Origin: an uncultured Trueperaceae bacterium
GTDB lineage: Bacteria; Deinococcota; Deinococci; Deinococcales; Trueperaceae
Reading direction: 5' to 3'
DNA: 64,000 bases
Assembly: GCA_937873495.1 (NCBI GenBank)
Contig: CALMXZ010000015.1
Coordinates: 62,001 to 126,000, forward strand
The position numbers and the translations under genes are program-made. Shown piece by piece: positions 1 through 7,726 of the stretch. The notes beneath the pieces are model-generated. The model had not been told where the DNA came from. It did no database searches and saw only the letters and a program-made list of their open reading frames with translations. The first letter of the stretch is position 1; each line of letters begins with the position of its first letter.

Positions 1-2
1 CG

Positions 3-704
3 CTGCATCGGCCGGCGCTCTTCTACCTCGTGCCGATCTTCGGTAACCCTACGGGCGTGACGCTGACACCCGAGCGGCGCGCGGCCGTCGTCGACCTCAC
101 CGCCGGCACCGGCACGCTCGTCGTGGCCGACGAGGTCTACCGCCTCCTCCAGTTCGATGGCCAGCCGACCGCGAGCCTGGTGGGGGAGGGACGCGAGCAC
201 GTCGTATCACTCAACTCGTTCTCCAAGACGCTCGGCCCGGGCCTGCGGCTGGGTTGGTTCGCCGGTCCCGAAGCGGTCATCGGCCGCGTGCGCGCGAGCG
301 GCTTCCTCAGGAGCGGCGGCGGGCTCAACCCCGTCGTCGCGGCGCTGGTTGGCGAGCTGTTGGCCGACGGACGGTTCTCAGACCACGTGCGCAACCTGCG
401 TCGGGCGTACGCGCAGCGCGCGGGCGCACTCGCGGCTGCGCTGCGCGAGCACGTTCCGGAACTCGCCTTCGACGAGCCTCAGGGCGGTTACTTCATCTGG
501 GCCCGGCTCGCCGGCAGCGGTGCCGAGCGGGTGCGAGCCGGCGCTCGGGAGGCGCGCGTGGATTACGCCCCGGGCACGGCGTTCTCGGTCGGCGGAGGGT
601 GCTCGGACTACCTGCGGCTGTCGTTCAGCCACTATGCGCCGGAGGAGCTGGCGGAGGGCGCGCGCCGTCTGGGTGTGGGTTTGCGCGCCGCGTTGGCCGG
701 TTGA
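3..704 (+). CDS. PLP-dependent aminotransferase, C-terminal part (gene starts before the window)
   Basis: Fold-type I aminotransferase of the 2-aminoadipate/MocR-like group. The frame is open from base 3 and the visible 233 codons lack the N-terminal third. Recognisable in order are the PxxxNPTG substrate/PLP segment (visible residues about 10-17), the ADEVY segment whose Asp and Tyr contact the PLP pyridine ring and phenolate, and SFSKTLGPGLRLGW with the Schiff-base Lys. A small C-terminal domain follows, with GGYFIWARL and a late Arg (YLRLSFS) that would bind the substrate carboxylate. The reaction is transfer of an amino group between an amino acid and a 2-oxo acid. Substrate cannot be told from this part; a missing N-terminal GntR DNA-binding domain (a MocR-type regulator) cannot be excluded because it would lie outside the window. 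Confidence 0.9.
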   Translation: MHRPALFYLVPIFGNPTGVTLTPERRAAVVDLTAGTGTLVVADEVYRLLQFDGQPTASLVGEGREHVVSLNSFSKTLGPGLRLGWFAGPEAVIGRVRASGFLRSGGGLNPVVAALVGELLADGRFSDHVRNLRRAYAQRAGALAAALREHVPELAFDEPQGGYFIWARLAGSGAERVRAGAREARVDYAPGTAFSVGGGCSDYLRLSFSHYAPEELAEGARRLGVGLRAALAG

Positions 705-813
705 GGGGCTGCCCGCGCTAAGACATCCCTAGCCGAGAGAAGTCCTTAGCGGAGAGATCCCGCGCCAAGACACCCCGAGCCTAGACATCGCGCTTAACAT
801 GCGAGAGAACCTC

Positions 814-1080
814 ATGGCCAAGCAGACCCGTCATGCACCAACGGCAGTTACCGTCGAGCGCACGCTCGAGAGCACGGGGAACACAGTGCGGCTCCTACTC
901 GAACCACTCGCGCGTGAGCGGGTCAGGGTCCTCGAGTACCACCGGATGCGCAGGGGAGAGACCCGCTACAGCCGCCAGAGGACCCAAGAAGGCGTGATCG
1001 TGGCGTTCGACCGCCTGAAGCTCGAGCGGAGTTTCGGGGAGGTCTTCCAGCAGGGCAGCCTCTTCGACGCGGCAGACTAG
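814..1080 (+). CDS. small basic hypothetical protein
   Basis: An 88-residue protein not recognised. The start at 814 (ATG GCC AAG) is preferred to the in-frame ATG at 799 because a GAGAG lies about 8 bases before it. The protein is rich in Arg and Lys with alternating hydrophobic residues (TVRLLLEPLARERVRVLEYHRM) and ends in an acidic tail (FGEVFQQGSLFDAAD). No membrane segment, signal peptide or catalytic motif is visible. It stands alone between the aminotransferase and the dead AbiE locus; the 100 bases before it hold two imperfect copies of an AAGACA-C-CC-AGCC motif near 719 and 762. Confidence 0.5.
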   Translation: MAKQTRHAPTAVTVERTLESTGNTVRLLLEPLARERVRVLEYHRMRRGETRYSRQRTQEGVIVAFDRLKLERSFGEVFQQGSLFDAAD

Positions 1081-1151
1081 CCTCCATGATCGTTGAGGAA
1101 CCGGGCGGGTGTCGTCGGCCGTGACGGCGCGTGGGTACGTGGCGTCGTTGT

Positions 1152-1253
1152 ATACAGCACGAACCCAGGTCGTCGGGCACGCCGCAACTCTCGCCAGAGG
1201 CGGCGCTGCGGTTCGGGCAGGGAGGAGAGCTTGGCGTCGAGGCCAGGCTTCAC
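1152..1253 (-). pseudogene. remnant of AbiEii-type nucleotidyltransferase toxin (N-terminus only)
   Basis: Reading leftwards from a GTG at 1253, 34 codons match the start of AbiEii/AbiGii-family nucleotidyltransferases: LDAKLSSLPEPQRRLW, then a short Arg-rich stretch and GFVLY. In intact members the next residues are GGTAIALRLGHR, the start of the nucleotidyltransferase core; here the reading frame runs on into unrelated sequence (TTTPRTH...) and stops at 1077. The GTG overlaps the stop of the upstream partner (GTGA), so the original two-gene operon layout is still visible. The family match rests on my memory of the family's opening motif. Confidence 0.6.
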
Positions 1254-1567
1254 TCGAACCGCCGTACCGGTAGAGGAGGCACTGCGCCGGGCTCGGCAAG
1301 CCCGAGCCGGTAATGCCAGTAGTGCCAAGAACGGTCGTTGAACCAGCCCGCCTCGGCGTTCCTGAGCACTTCGGCCAGCCGCTCTTCCCCGACCTAAGAG
1401 ATCAGCGTCAACACGTCGCCGTGGTCGCCGATGTTCATGATCTGGGCGATGACGCGCTGCGGACGGCGCAGCGCTGCCTCGGCGTCCTGCCACCATATGT
1501 ACTTGGACGCCAAGGCTTTTAGCGTCTCATCTTCGTTCGCAGCGACGTCTGTGACCGGATGGGGCAC
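1250..1567 (-). pseudogene. dead partner gene of the AbiE-type locus (in-frame TAG)
   Basis: About 105 codons on the minus strand, opening at a GTG at 1567 and ending at a TGA at 1252-1250. The translation contains ASKYIWWQDAEAALRRPQRV, IAQIMNIGDHGDV, NAEAGWFNDRSWHYWHYRLG and PPLPVRRFE, the landmarks of a small protein family that usually sits directly upstream of an AbiEii-like toxin gene. A TAG at 1396-1394 interrupts the frame at a position where Gln would fit (CAG to TAG). Everything on both sides of the stop is still in one frame, so the inactivation looks recent. Family role (antitoxin or scaffold) is not known to me. Confidence 0.65.
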
Positions 1568-1581
1568 CCTTTCAGGGTGCC
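1563..1581 (-). terminator. short hairpin downstream of the GNAT gene
   Basis: GGCACCCT and AGGGTGCC form an 8-bp perfect stem around a 3-base loop. It lies about 70 bases past the stop of the leftward GNAT gene and overlaps the start of the dead AbiE partner gene. No U-tract follows, so a terminator role is only likely. Confidence 0.4.
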
Positions 1582-1649
1582 ACGCCCTTCCGCCCAGCTC
1601 CGTCGTTTATGCCGGTTGGGACGGCGTTTAGCGTGATCCTGGTCGGCGC

Positions 1650-2507
1650 CTACTTCGCGTCCGCGTACCACGTGGTCGTCGACTCCACCTCGAACCCGAG
1701 CCCGAGGTAGAGCGCGGCGGCCGGCGCGCTGCCGTATGACACCTTCATCCGCTGCGCGCCCTTCGCGGCCAGGCGTTCGAGCCCCGCGCTGAGCATGGCG
1801 CGTGCCAGACCGCGCCGCTGGAACGCGTCCTCGACCCTGACCGGTTCGACGAGGCCGACCTTAGTTACCGGGTCGAACCAGTAGAGCGAGTAGGCGGCCA
1901 CCTGGCCGTCGACGGTCTCGATGGCGATGTCCAGCGTGGGGTCGTAGAGCGAGCATTGGCCGAGGCGCTCGGCCACTTCCGCGCCGTTACGCTTCCGCAT
2001 GTGGTGCGGGGCATCCAGCCGCTGGGTGCGGTCGACGAGCGAGAAGCCTTTGGGCAGCGGGATGACGACCGGCCGTCTCTCGGCGGCCAGCCAGGCCGTG
2101 CTGTCGTGCCTGACGGGGGAGAGCCCGGCGCGCCCGGCGAGGTCCTCGAACTCCCGGTCGCCGTCCGCGACGCCGATCTCGAGCGTGCCGTTCGTGACCG
2201 CCGCAGCGAGCGCGAGCGCCCGGTCCCAGACGGCGCTGCGCGTCGGGCTCGGCGTTCCGGGGACCACGACGGGGTCGTACTGCCAGCTGTCCGGACCCCA
2301 CGACGTCACGAGGGCGCCGGCTACCGGCCCGTCGTCGTCCAGCCAGAAGACCTTCTCGACCTGGTCGGCCGGTTGCGGTCGGCGCCACCACCATTGGAAG
2401 TCCGCCGCCTCCCAGAGGCCGGCCGTCGGGTGGGCGAGCCGGGCGCGCTGCAGCAGCTGCGTGGTGAGCGCTAACGCTTCGAGACCCGTCGCTCCGATCT
2501 CCCACAT
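1650..2507 (-). CDS. GNAT-family N-acetyltransferase
   Basis: A 285-residue protein if it begins at the ATG at 2507 (MWEIGATG); the frame is open upstream to 2579 but that extension is only Arg-rich. The C-terminal half carries the acetyl-CoA binding motif A of GNAT enzymes, VRVEDAFQRRGLARAML, followed by a helix and SYGSAPAAALYLGLGFE, the usual end of the fold. The N-terminal half looks like a second, degenerate GNAT domain (VFWLDDDGPVAGALV), a duplicated layout common in this superfamily. It would move an acetyl group from acetyl-CoA to an amine; the acceptor is unknown. It stands alone, 81 bases after vapC on the same strand. Confidence 0.8.
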   Translation of the reverse strand: MWEIGATGLEALALTTQLLQRARLAHPTAGLWEAADFQWWWRRPQPADQVEKVFWLDDDGPVAGALVTSWGPDSWQYDPVVVPGTPSPTRSAVWDRALALAAAVTNGTLEIGVADGDREFEDLAGRAGLSPVRHDSTAWLAAERRPVVIPLPKGFSLVDRTQRLDAPHHMRKRNGAEVAERLGQCSLYDPTLDIAIETVDGQVAAYSLYWFDPVTKVGLVEPVRVEDAFQRRGLARAMLSAGLERLAAKGAQRMKVSYGSAPAAALYLGLGFEVESTTTWYADAK

Positions 2508-2588
2508 AGTGGGGTCGGGAGCGCAGCGCTCCCGACGTCTTTGGCGTGCCGCATCAAGCCCCATGCGCGAGCGAACCACGTCGGTCCG

Positions 2589-2984
2589 TCACTCGTACCA
2601 GCTGACGACCTTGAGCCCGGGGACCCGCGCGAACTCGCGGGTGTTGCGCGTCACGAGCGTCGCGTTCGCTGCCAGGCAGGTGCCGGCGATGAGGGTGTCC
2701 CGCGGGCCGATGATCTGTCCGCGCGCCTCGAGCCCCGCGTGCACGCGGGCGGCGGCTTCCGCCTCCTCCCGTCCGAGCGGCAAGATGGTCACGGTTCGCA
2801 GGAGCACGTTGATCCGTGCTCGCCGAGCGTCGCCGTTGGTCAGCCGAAGGGTTCCTACTTCCAGTTCGTACACCACGGTGCTTGGTATGGCGACCTGGGA
2901 CCGGGGGACGCGCGCGAGATGGGCCAGCACCCTGCCGCCCTCCTTGAGGAAGTGGATGACGGTGTTCGTGTCCAGCGCGAACAT
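2589..2984 (-). CDS. vapC: VapC-type PIN-domain toxin
   Basis: A 131-residue PIN-domain ribonuclease, normal length for VapC. It starts MFALDTNTVIHFLKEG, with the first acidic metal ligand at Asp5; VVYELEVG supplies the central Glu; GPRDTLIAGTCLA gives the third acidic site; LVTRNTREFARV is the usual C-terminal strand, in which many VapC proteins have Asn where other PIN domains have Asp. It would cleave a specific RNA, typically a tRNA or rRNA loop, when the antitoxin is degraded. The start codon overlaps the antitoxin stop by one base (TGATG), so translation is coupled. Confidence 0.9.
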   Translation of the reverse strand: MFALDTNTVIHFLKEGGRVLAHLARVPRSQVAIPSTVVYELEVGTLRLTNGDARRARINVLLRTVTILPLGREEAEAAARVHAGLEARGQIIGPRDTLIAGTCLAANATLVTRNTREFARVPGLKVVSWYE

Positions 2985-3214
2985 CAGAAGGAGTCGCGCG
3001 GGAGGTCTTCGCCCTCGAATGCCCGGATCTCTTCCAGGGAAGGGAAGTCTGGCATAGAGCCCGCGAGGCTGAGGACTTCGGGAGGCCACATGTCGTCGAG
3101 CCGCTCCTCTACGAGTCGCGCGATCCACTTGCTCTGGGAGATGCCTTCGGATTCGGCCGCCTCGCGCATGCGCTTCGCGAGGTCGGGCTCTAGGTAGATG
3201 GTTATCTGGCTCAT
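2984..3214 (-). CDS. vapB: VapB-type ribbon-helix-helix antitoxin
   Basis: A 76-residue antitoxin. The start is set at 3214 because a strong GGAGG stands just before it; the longer open frame upstream contains the promoter. Residues 1-45 form a ribbon-helix-helix (MSQITIYLEPDLAKRMREAA then SQSKWIARLVEERL), the CopG-like DNA-binding dimer. The Pro- and Phe-rich tail (PDFPSLEEIRAFEGEDLPRD) is the usual disordered arm that wraps around and inhibits the PIN toxin. The pair should repress its own promoter. Confidence 0.88.
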   Translation of the reverse strand: MSQITIYLEPDLAKRMREAAESEGISQSKWIARLVEERLDDMWPPEVLSLAGSMPDFPSLEEIRAFEGEDLPRDSF

Positions 3215-3238
3215 CGAGGCTCCTCCAACTCGACTACC

Positions 3239-3268
3239 AGTATAAGTGGATATATACGTGGTTGCCAA
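3239..3268 (-). promoter_or_regulatory. vapBC promoter with overlapping operator
   Basis: Read on the minus strand, TTGGCA (3268-3263) and TATACT (3244-3239) are separated by 18 bases, a good vegetative promoter. An inverted repeat GTATA-N8-TATAC (3240-3257) covers the -10 box and half the spacer. Its position fits autorepression by the VapB ribbon-helix-helix protein encoded directly downstream. Confidence 0.6.
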
Positions 3269-3333
3269 CTCTTCCTGCACCTTGTCCGGTTGGGGTCGCT
3301 TCATGCCCTAGGCTAGGCGTCAGGAGGCGGCGA

Positions 3334-4446
3334 ATGGAGAGACTGGAGCCTAGTTGTTGTTGTCCAGCGCCTAGCCTCGTTCCGGAACGGGCGCAGATCA
3401 GGGGAGCGGACTCCGGCTTGGCCGACGCCACGACTCAGGCGGCAGCCACCACGTCGGCCTCCGCCGCTTCGGCCTCCGCCGCGGTCCCGATCGGTTCGAG
3501 TGCGGAAGCGGCCGCACCCGACCGCCACCCCCACCGCCTCGTCCACATCCCAGCCGGCACGTTCCTCATGGGCTCGAACGGCGAAGGCTTCCCCGCCGAC
3601 GGCGAGGGCCCCGTGCGCGCGGTGAGCCTCTCCGAGTACGTCATCGACAAGTACCCCGTCACCAACGCCGACTTCGCGGAGTTCGTGGCCGCGACGAGCT
3701 ACGTGACCGAGGCCGAACGCTTCGGCTGGTCCTTCGTCTTCCAGCTCTTCCTGGCCGACCCGAAGGTCTACCGCTCGGTGCCCGCCGCCCCCTGGTGGCG
3801 TCAGGTGCACGGCGCGACGTGGCGCCAACCGGAAGGCCCTGGCAGCGGGGTGGACGAGCGTGCCGACCACCCCGTGGTCCACGTCTCGTGGAGCGACGCC
3901 GTCGCATACTGCGCCTGGGCTGGCGTGCGACTGCCGACGGAGGCCGAATGGGAGCGCGCGGCCAGGGGAGGGCTCGAAGGCAGGCGCTACCCGTGGGGCG
4001 ACACGCTGAGGCCGGGCGGCGAGCACCGCTGCAACATCTGGCAGGGCGAGTTCCCCGTGCGCAACACCGGGGAGGACGGCTGGGTCGGCACGTCGCCGGT
4101 CGGTTCCTACGCCCCCAACGGCTTCGGTCTCCACGACGTCTCGGGCAACGTCTGGGAGTGGTGCTCCGACTGGTTCGGGGCTGACCGGTTCGCTGGTGGC
4201 GGTCGCGTGGCCCCCGGCGCCAGCGCCGATCCGAACCCGAAGCCGATCCCGGACCCACAAGGCCCCAGCCACGGCCCCGGCCGCGTCGTGAAGGGCGGCT
4301 CGTACCTCTGCCACGCTTCCTACTGCAACCGCTACCGGGTGGCGGCCCGCACCTTCAACACGCCCGACAGCGCGACGGGCCACATGGGTTTCCGGGTGGC
4401 CAGGTCCGCGCCGGCGTCACCGCCCCGGTATGCCCAACCCACCTAG
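3334..4446 (+). CDS. formylglycine-generating enzyme (sulfatase-modifying factor)
   Basis: A 370-residue FGE/SUMF1-family protein. It converts the Cys of a C-x-P-x-R site in type I sulfatases to formylglycine, the catalytic aldehyde. The start at 3334 has GGAGG six bases before it. After a low-complexity Ala/Ser-rich leader (about 30-65) the fold begins at HIPAGTFLMGSNGEGFPADG, with FVAATSYVTEAE, HPVVHVSWSDAVAYCAWAG and RLPTEAEWERAARGG, then VSGNVWEWC. The decisive segment is GGSYLCHASYCNRYRVAART (321-340): Cys326 and Cys331 match the active-site Cys pair of true FGEs, which most other SUMF1-like proteins lack. Both sulfatases in this window (15722 and 19195) have the target motif, making them likely clients. 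The last 30 bases overlap the convergent gene at 4417. Confidence 0.92.
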   Translation: MERLEPSCCCPAPSLVPERAQIRGADSGLADATTQAAATTSASAASASAAVPIGSSAEAAAPDRHPHRLVHIPAGTFLMGSNGEGFPADGEGPVRAVSLSEYVIDKYPVTNADFAEFVAATSYVTEAERFGWSFVFQLFLADPKVYRSVPAAPWWRQVHGATWRQPEGPGSGVDERADHPVVHVSWSDAVAYCAWAGVRLPTEAEWERAARGGLEGRRYPWGDTLRPGGEHRCNIWQGEFPVRNTGEDGWVGTSPVGSYAPNGFGLHDVSGNVWEWCSDWFGADRFAGGGRVAPGASADPNPKPIPDPQGPSHGPGRVVKGGSYLCHASYCNRYRVAARTFNTPDSATGHMGFRVARSAPASPPRYAQPT

Positions 4447-6744
4447 TCCGTAGAGCACGGCGGACGCGAGCATCAGCGCCCCCACGAGGTGGGTCACCGG
4501 GCCAGCCGAGCCGATCAGCGCCCCGGTGCCAGTGGCGAAGCCGAACGCGCACATGGTAACGGCCGCCACGGACTCGGCCTGGACGGCGCCGACCGTGCAG
4601 AACGCCATGCCGACCAGATTGACGAGCATGCCGTACTCCACGGCGGCGTCGCCGCGTCCGTCCTCGCTGACGCCGAGCACCGCGCCGGTGGTCGGGTCGA
4701 CGCGCCACCAGGTAGCGGGCCGGTCGGAGGGTGTGAGCGCGACGGGTGCCACGGCCGCGAAGCCGGCGCGCAGGTCGGCGGCGAGGCTCGCGCGGGCGTC
4801 GGCGGACCAAGCGGGCAGCGCGGCGTCGACCTCAGAGGGCGAGGTGAGCACCAGCCACGAGCCGGCGGCGGGGGAGGCCGCCATACGCTCCGCCGCGTTG
4901 CCGTAGGGGAGGCAGTACTCGGCCGTCGCGTCGTCCTCGCAGAGCTGCTGCACGATGAGGGCCTCGGCGTTCGTGTCTGCCACGCCCTGCACCAAGCGCT
5001 CGGCGCGCGCGCCGGCCGCGTCCGAGTAGGAGGCCAGCTCGGCCATGACTATGTCGAGGGCCTGGTGCCGCGCCAGCCCGAGTTCGCCGTTCTCCAACCA
5101 GGTGTGCCGCAGGAACACGTTCGTCTCGGCCTGGTAGAGGGAGGTCGGCTGCGCCTTCTGCCGCTCCATGACCAGCGCCAGCAGGGCGCCGGGCGCGACG
5201 CCGTCCGGTTGCGCCGCCGCCGGCGCGCTCGCGCCGTCTGCGAACGCCCTCAGCCCGCTCTCGCCCGCCAGTAGCGCTCGCGCCGCCAGGTCCGCGGCGA
5301 ACGCGCGGCTCACGCCGCCGACGGTCACGAGCGCTTCCGTCTCGCCCAGCGCTTTCAGGCGCCAGGCGAGGCGCGTGTCGTCGTCCGCGTCCAGCTGGAG
5401 GTCCCCGGCCGCGCGCTTGGCGGGGCCGAGGGCGTCGAACAGGTCGCGCGTCAGCACGACGTCGTCCGCGCCCGGCCGCTGCAGCCGGAACTCGAGCCGC
5501 AGCGCGCTGACGGCGTCCTCGGCGGGCCCGGTACCGAAGAGCGTGTCCATGGCGCCGAAGAGGGCATCGCTGATCGCCGTGCCAAGCGACGAGGGGGAGT
5601 ACGGGTTCGTCTCGCACGAGGGCGAGAACTCGAGGTCGGTGAGGGTCACGTCGCCGACGTTGATGGTCGGGTACCAGTGCTGTTCGCCCATGAGCTCGTC
5701 GATCAGGGCGTCGGGGTCGGCGGCGGTCTCCTCGGTCAAGCCGCCAGGGAGCACCGTGAACGACACGCGCTGGCCCAGCAGCCGCGAGGGGAGGAGCGGC
5801 TCGGTGGCCACGAGCGTTGTCTCGCTCACGGCGCCGTCGACCGCGCACTCGAGCACGACCGCGAGGCTCACGCGGTGGGTCAGCTCGGCGGGTAGTTCCG
5901 TAAGGCCGAAGGCGTCGAGCGTCTCCACGGCGGTCGTGAGCGCGCTGCCAGGCGCGCTGGTCGGCAGGCTCGGGTCGAGGTCGACCCAGGCGCTGGACTC
6001 GTCCTGGTACTGCAGCCACCAGTGGTCGGCGAGGGCGTCCAGGAGGGCTTGCTGGTGAGCCGAGTCCGCGGCCGATGCACCGACTGGCGCAAGCGCGCCG
6101 AGCTTGGCGCTCAAGGTCGCCACCTGGGCCGACGTGCGTTCGGCCATGGCCGCCTCCAGGGCGGCGGCGCGTTCCGTCGTCAGTTGTGCGGCCTCCGAGA
6201 CGAGAGCCGCGTCCACGCCGAAGCGCGCCGCGAGCTCCGCGGGCGTGGTCGGCTCGCCGAGGTCGGTGAGTGCCGTGCGTTCCCAGGTGCGCTGCCAGTC
6301 GCGCTCGCGTACGCCGACCAGCAGCTCCGCCGCGGCCTCCCCGCTCAGCGCGCCGTGCGCCAACCGCGTGTCGTACCCGAGCGCGTCGAGCAGGTCCTGC
6401 AAGAGCAGGGCGCGGTCGAGGCTGTTGCCCTCGCGGTCGAGTAACACGCCGCTCGCGCCGCGCAGCGCCCCGAGGTAGGGGACGAGCCTGGTCTCGTCCC
6501 TAACCCAGGCGAAGGCGCCCTTGGCGGTGAAGTCGGTCTGGTCGAGGGCGGAGAACGTGTCGAACGTGTCACGCGGCAGCTCGTCGCGCGCTGTCCTCAG
6601 GGCCGTCAAGAGGCGCCCCGTCTCGTCCCCGGAGATGCTGGCTCTTCCGGCGGCCAGGGCCACCGAGCTGGGTAGACCGATGGGACCGCCGAGCAGCCCG
6701 ACGCTCAGGCACGCCGCCAAGGAGCGGGTCAGAAGTGTGCGCAC
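4417..6744 (-). CDS. large exported protein with a transglutaminase-like domain
   Basis: A 775-residue protein. Residues 1-32 look like a signal peptide (basic start, hydrophobic run, VALAAG). Residues about 60-280 resemble a transglutaminase/cysteine-protease fold: AFAWVRDETRLVPY, then GNSLDRALLLQDLLDALGYDTR, then HWWLQYQDESSAWVDLDPSL, the usual His and Asp segments. Where active enzymes have a Cys after Gly there is Ser108, so hydrolase activity through Cys is doubtful. The middle (about 280-650) is not recognised. The C-terminus has two or three hydrophobic segments (VEYGMLVNLVGMAFCTVGAV through LMLASAVLYGLGGLG), suggesting membrane anchoring. It is convergent with the FGE gene and overlaps its 3' end by 30 bases. 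It lies alone on its strand. Confidence 0.65.
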   Translation of the reverse strand: MRTLLTRSLAACLSVGLLGGPIGLPSSVALAAGRASISGDETGRLLTALRTARDELPRDTFDTFSALDQTDFTAKGAFAWVRDETRLVPYLGALRGASGVLLDREGNSLDRALLLQDLLDALGYDTRLAHGALSGEAAAELLVGVRERDWQRTWERTALTDLGEPTTPAELAARFGVDAALVSEAAQLTTERAAALEAAMAERTSAQVATLSAKLGALAPVGASAADSAHQQALLDALADHWWLQYQDESSAWVDLDPSLPTSAPGSALTTAVETLDAFGLTELPAELTHRVSLAVVLECAVDGAVSETTLVATEPLLPSRLLGQRVSFTVLPGGLTEETAADPDALIDELMGEQHWYPTINVGDVTLTDLEFSPSCETNPYSPSSLGTAISDALFGAMDTLFGTGPAEDAVSALRLEFRLQRPGADDVVLTRDLFDALGPAKRAAGDLQLDADDDTRLAWRLKALGETEALVTVGGVSRAFAADLAARALLAGESGLRAFADGASAPAAAQPDGVAPGALLALVMERQKAQPTSLYQAETNVFLRHTWLENGELGLARHQALDIVMAELASYSDAAGARAERLVQGVADTNAEALIVQQLCEDDATAEYCLPYGNAAERMAASPAAGSWLVLTSPSEVDAALPAWSADARASLAADLRAGFAAVAPVALTPSDRPATWWRVDPTTGAVLGVSEDGRGDAAVEYGMLVNLVGMAFCTVGAVQAESVAAVTMCAFGFATGTGALIGSAGPVTHLVGALMLASAVLYGLGGLGIPGR

Positions 6745-6931
6745 TCTCCACCTCGTTACGCCGCCGCCGGCTTCGCGCCCGCGCGCCTGACGATGGAGAT
6801 GGGCTGGCTCGGGGCGTACGCCTTCGGGTCGGCGCGCTCAACCTAGCAGAGGTCGTGTGCGGCACGCTGCGAGGTCTTGCCCATCGCGGCGGGACTCGGC
6901 GAGACGGAGGCAAGACCGTGAGTCCAGTAAT

Positions 6932-6951
6932 ATGTCAGGATACTGTGACAT
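6932..6951 (+). promoter_or_regulatory. mazEF operator
   Basis: Perfect inverted repeat ATGTCA-N8-TGACAT, 16 bases before the antitoxin start, directly upstream of its AGGTGG ribosome site. A TANNNT box (TACTGT, 6941-6946) lies within it. Position and symmetry fit autoregulation by the antitoxin downstream. Confidence 0.5.
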
Positions 6952-6966
6952 GAGAGGTGGTAAGCT

Positions 6967-7227
6967 ATGCAGACAACGGATCGGAAGAACATACACGTGC
7001 CTCTGCCTCACGCGTTGCATGAGGGGTTGAGGGAGCAGGCGGAGCGGCTAGGGTTGCCCGCCACGACGCTTGCCAGGACAGCCATAGAGGAATGGGTGAG
7101 CAAGGCCAAGAAGGCGCAGGTGGAGGAGGAGCTTAGGCGTTATGTAGCCGCCATGGCCGGCACCGAGAGTGACCTGGACGAAGCGTTCGAGGTAGCGGGC
7201 GTCGAGACGTGGCTGCGACGCGGATAG
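6967..7227 (+). CDS. mazE: MazE-like ribbon-helix-helix antitoxin
   Basis: An 86-residue protein with AGGTGG before its ATG. The N-terminal 45 residues make a ribbon-helix-helix (KNIHVPLPHALHEGLREQAE then PATTLARTAIEEWV). The acidic C-terminal half (AGTESDLDEAFEVAGVETWL) is the type of tail that blocks MazF. The overlapping downstream gene is a clear MazF, so this is its antitoxin. It likely binds the inverted repeat 16 bases upstream and represses both genes. Confidence 0.82.
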   Translation: MQTTDRKNIHVPLPHALHEGLREQAERLGLPATTLARTAIEEWVSKAKKAQVEEELRRYVAAMAGTESDLDEAFEVAGVETWLRRG

Positions 7228-7592
7228 CGGCACGTGGAGATGTGTTCTGGGTGGACTTGGTGCCCCGTTCTGGAAGCGAGCAGCAAGGCCGCCGACCCGC
7301 GATCATCGTCTCTCACGATGTCTTCAACCGAGCGGAAGGTTGGCAAAGCCTCATCGTCGTTCCCGTGACTACCTCGCGCTCTCAGTCCTTGCGCGGCCCG
7401 ACCGCTGTCGGGCTCAGAGCCGGGGAGGGCGGACTGCGGGAAGACTCGATAGCGCTATGTCATCAAGTGACTTCCCTAGATCGCTCGAAGCTGGCTGGGT
7501 GGCTGGGAAGTCTATCTGGGGAGACGCTGAGCGCGGTCGAGCAGGGCCTCGTGATCGCGCTCGACTTGGCGGTGCCGGGCTCCGGCGCCTAG
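7209..7592 (+). CDS. mazF: MazF-type mRNA interferase
   Basis: A 127-residue PemK/MazF toxin. It starts with GTG at 7209 and overlaps the antitoxin by 19 bases, so the two are translationally coupled. RGDVFWVDLVPRSGSEQQGRRPAIIVSHD holds the family's first strand, the conserved Arg and the G-x-RPAIIVS segment (shown in two parts: RGDVFWVDLVP and GRRPAIIVSHD). IVVPVTTS is the second conserved strand with the Thr used in RNA binding, and LREDSIALCHQVTSLDRSKL contains the region leading to the dimer interface. MazF cleaves single-stranded RNA at short sequences; the sequence recognised here is not predictable. Confidence 0.9.
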   Translation: MAATRIAARGDVFWVDLVPRSGSEQQGRRPAIIVSHDVFNRAEGWQSLIVVPVTTSRSQSLRGPTAVGLRAGEGGLREDSIALCHQVTSLDRSKLAGWLGSLSGETLSAVEQGLVIALDLAVPGSGA

Positions 7593-7726
7593 GACGAGAA
7601 CCGGGTAGGCTCCTGGGAGCGACCCAAGGGTGCGCCGGCGCGGAGGTGTACCTCGTGGAGCCGTCACCCGGGTAGTCGAAACCGCCTCGGTCACGACACC
7701 GCGCCCCGACACCAAGGAGCCCCCCG

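Noticed and set aside
799-813. ATG at 799 as the start of the small basic protein
   Set aside because: No ribosome site before it; GAGAG precedes the ATG at 814.
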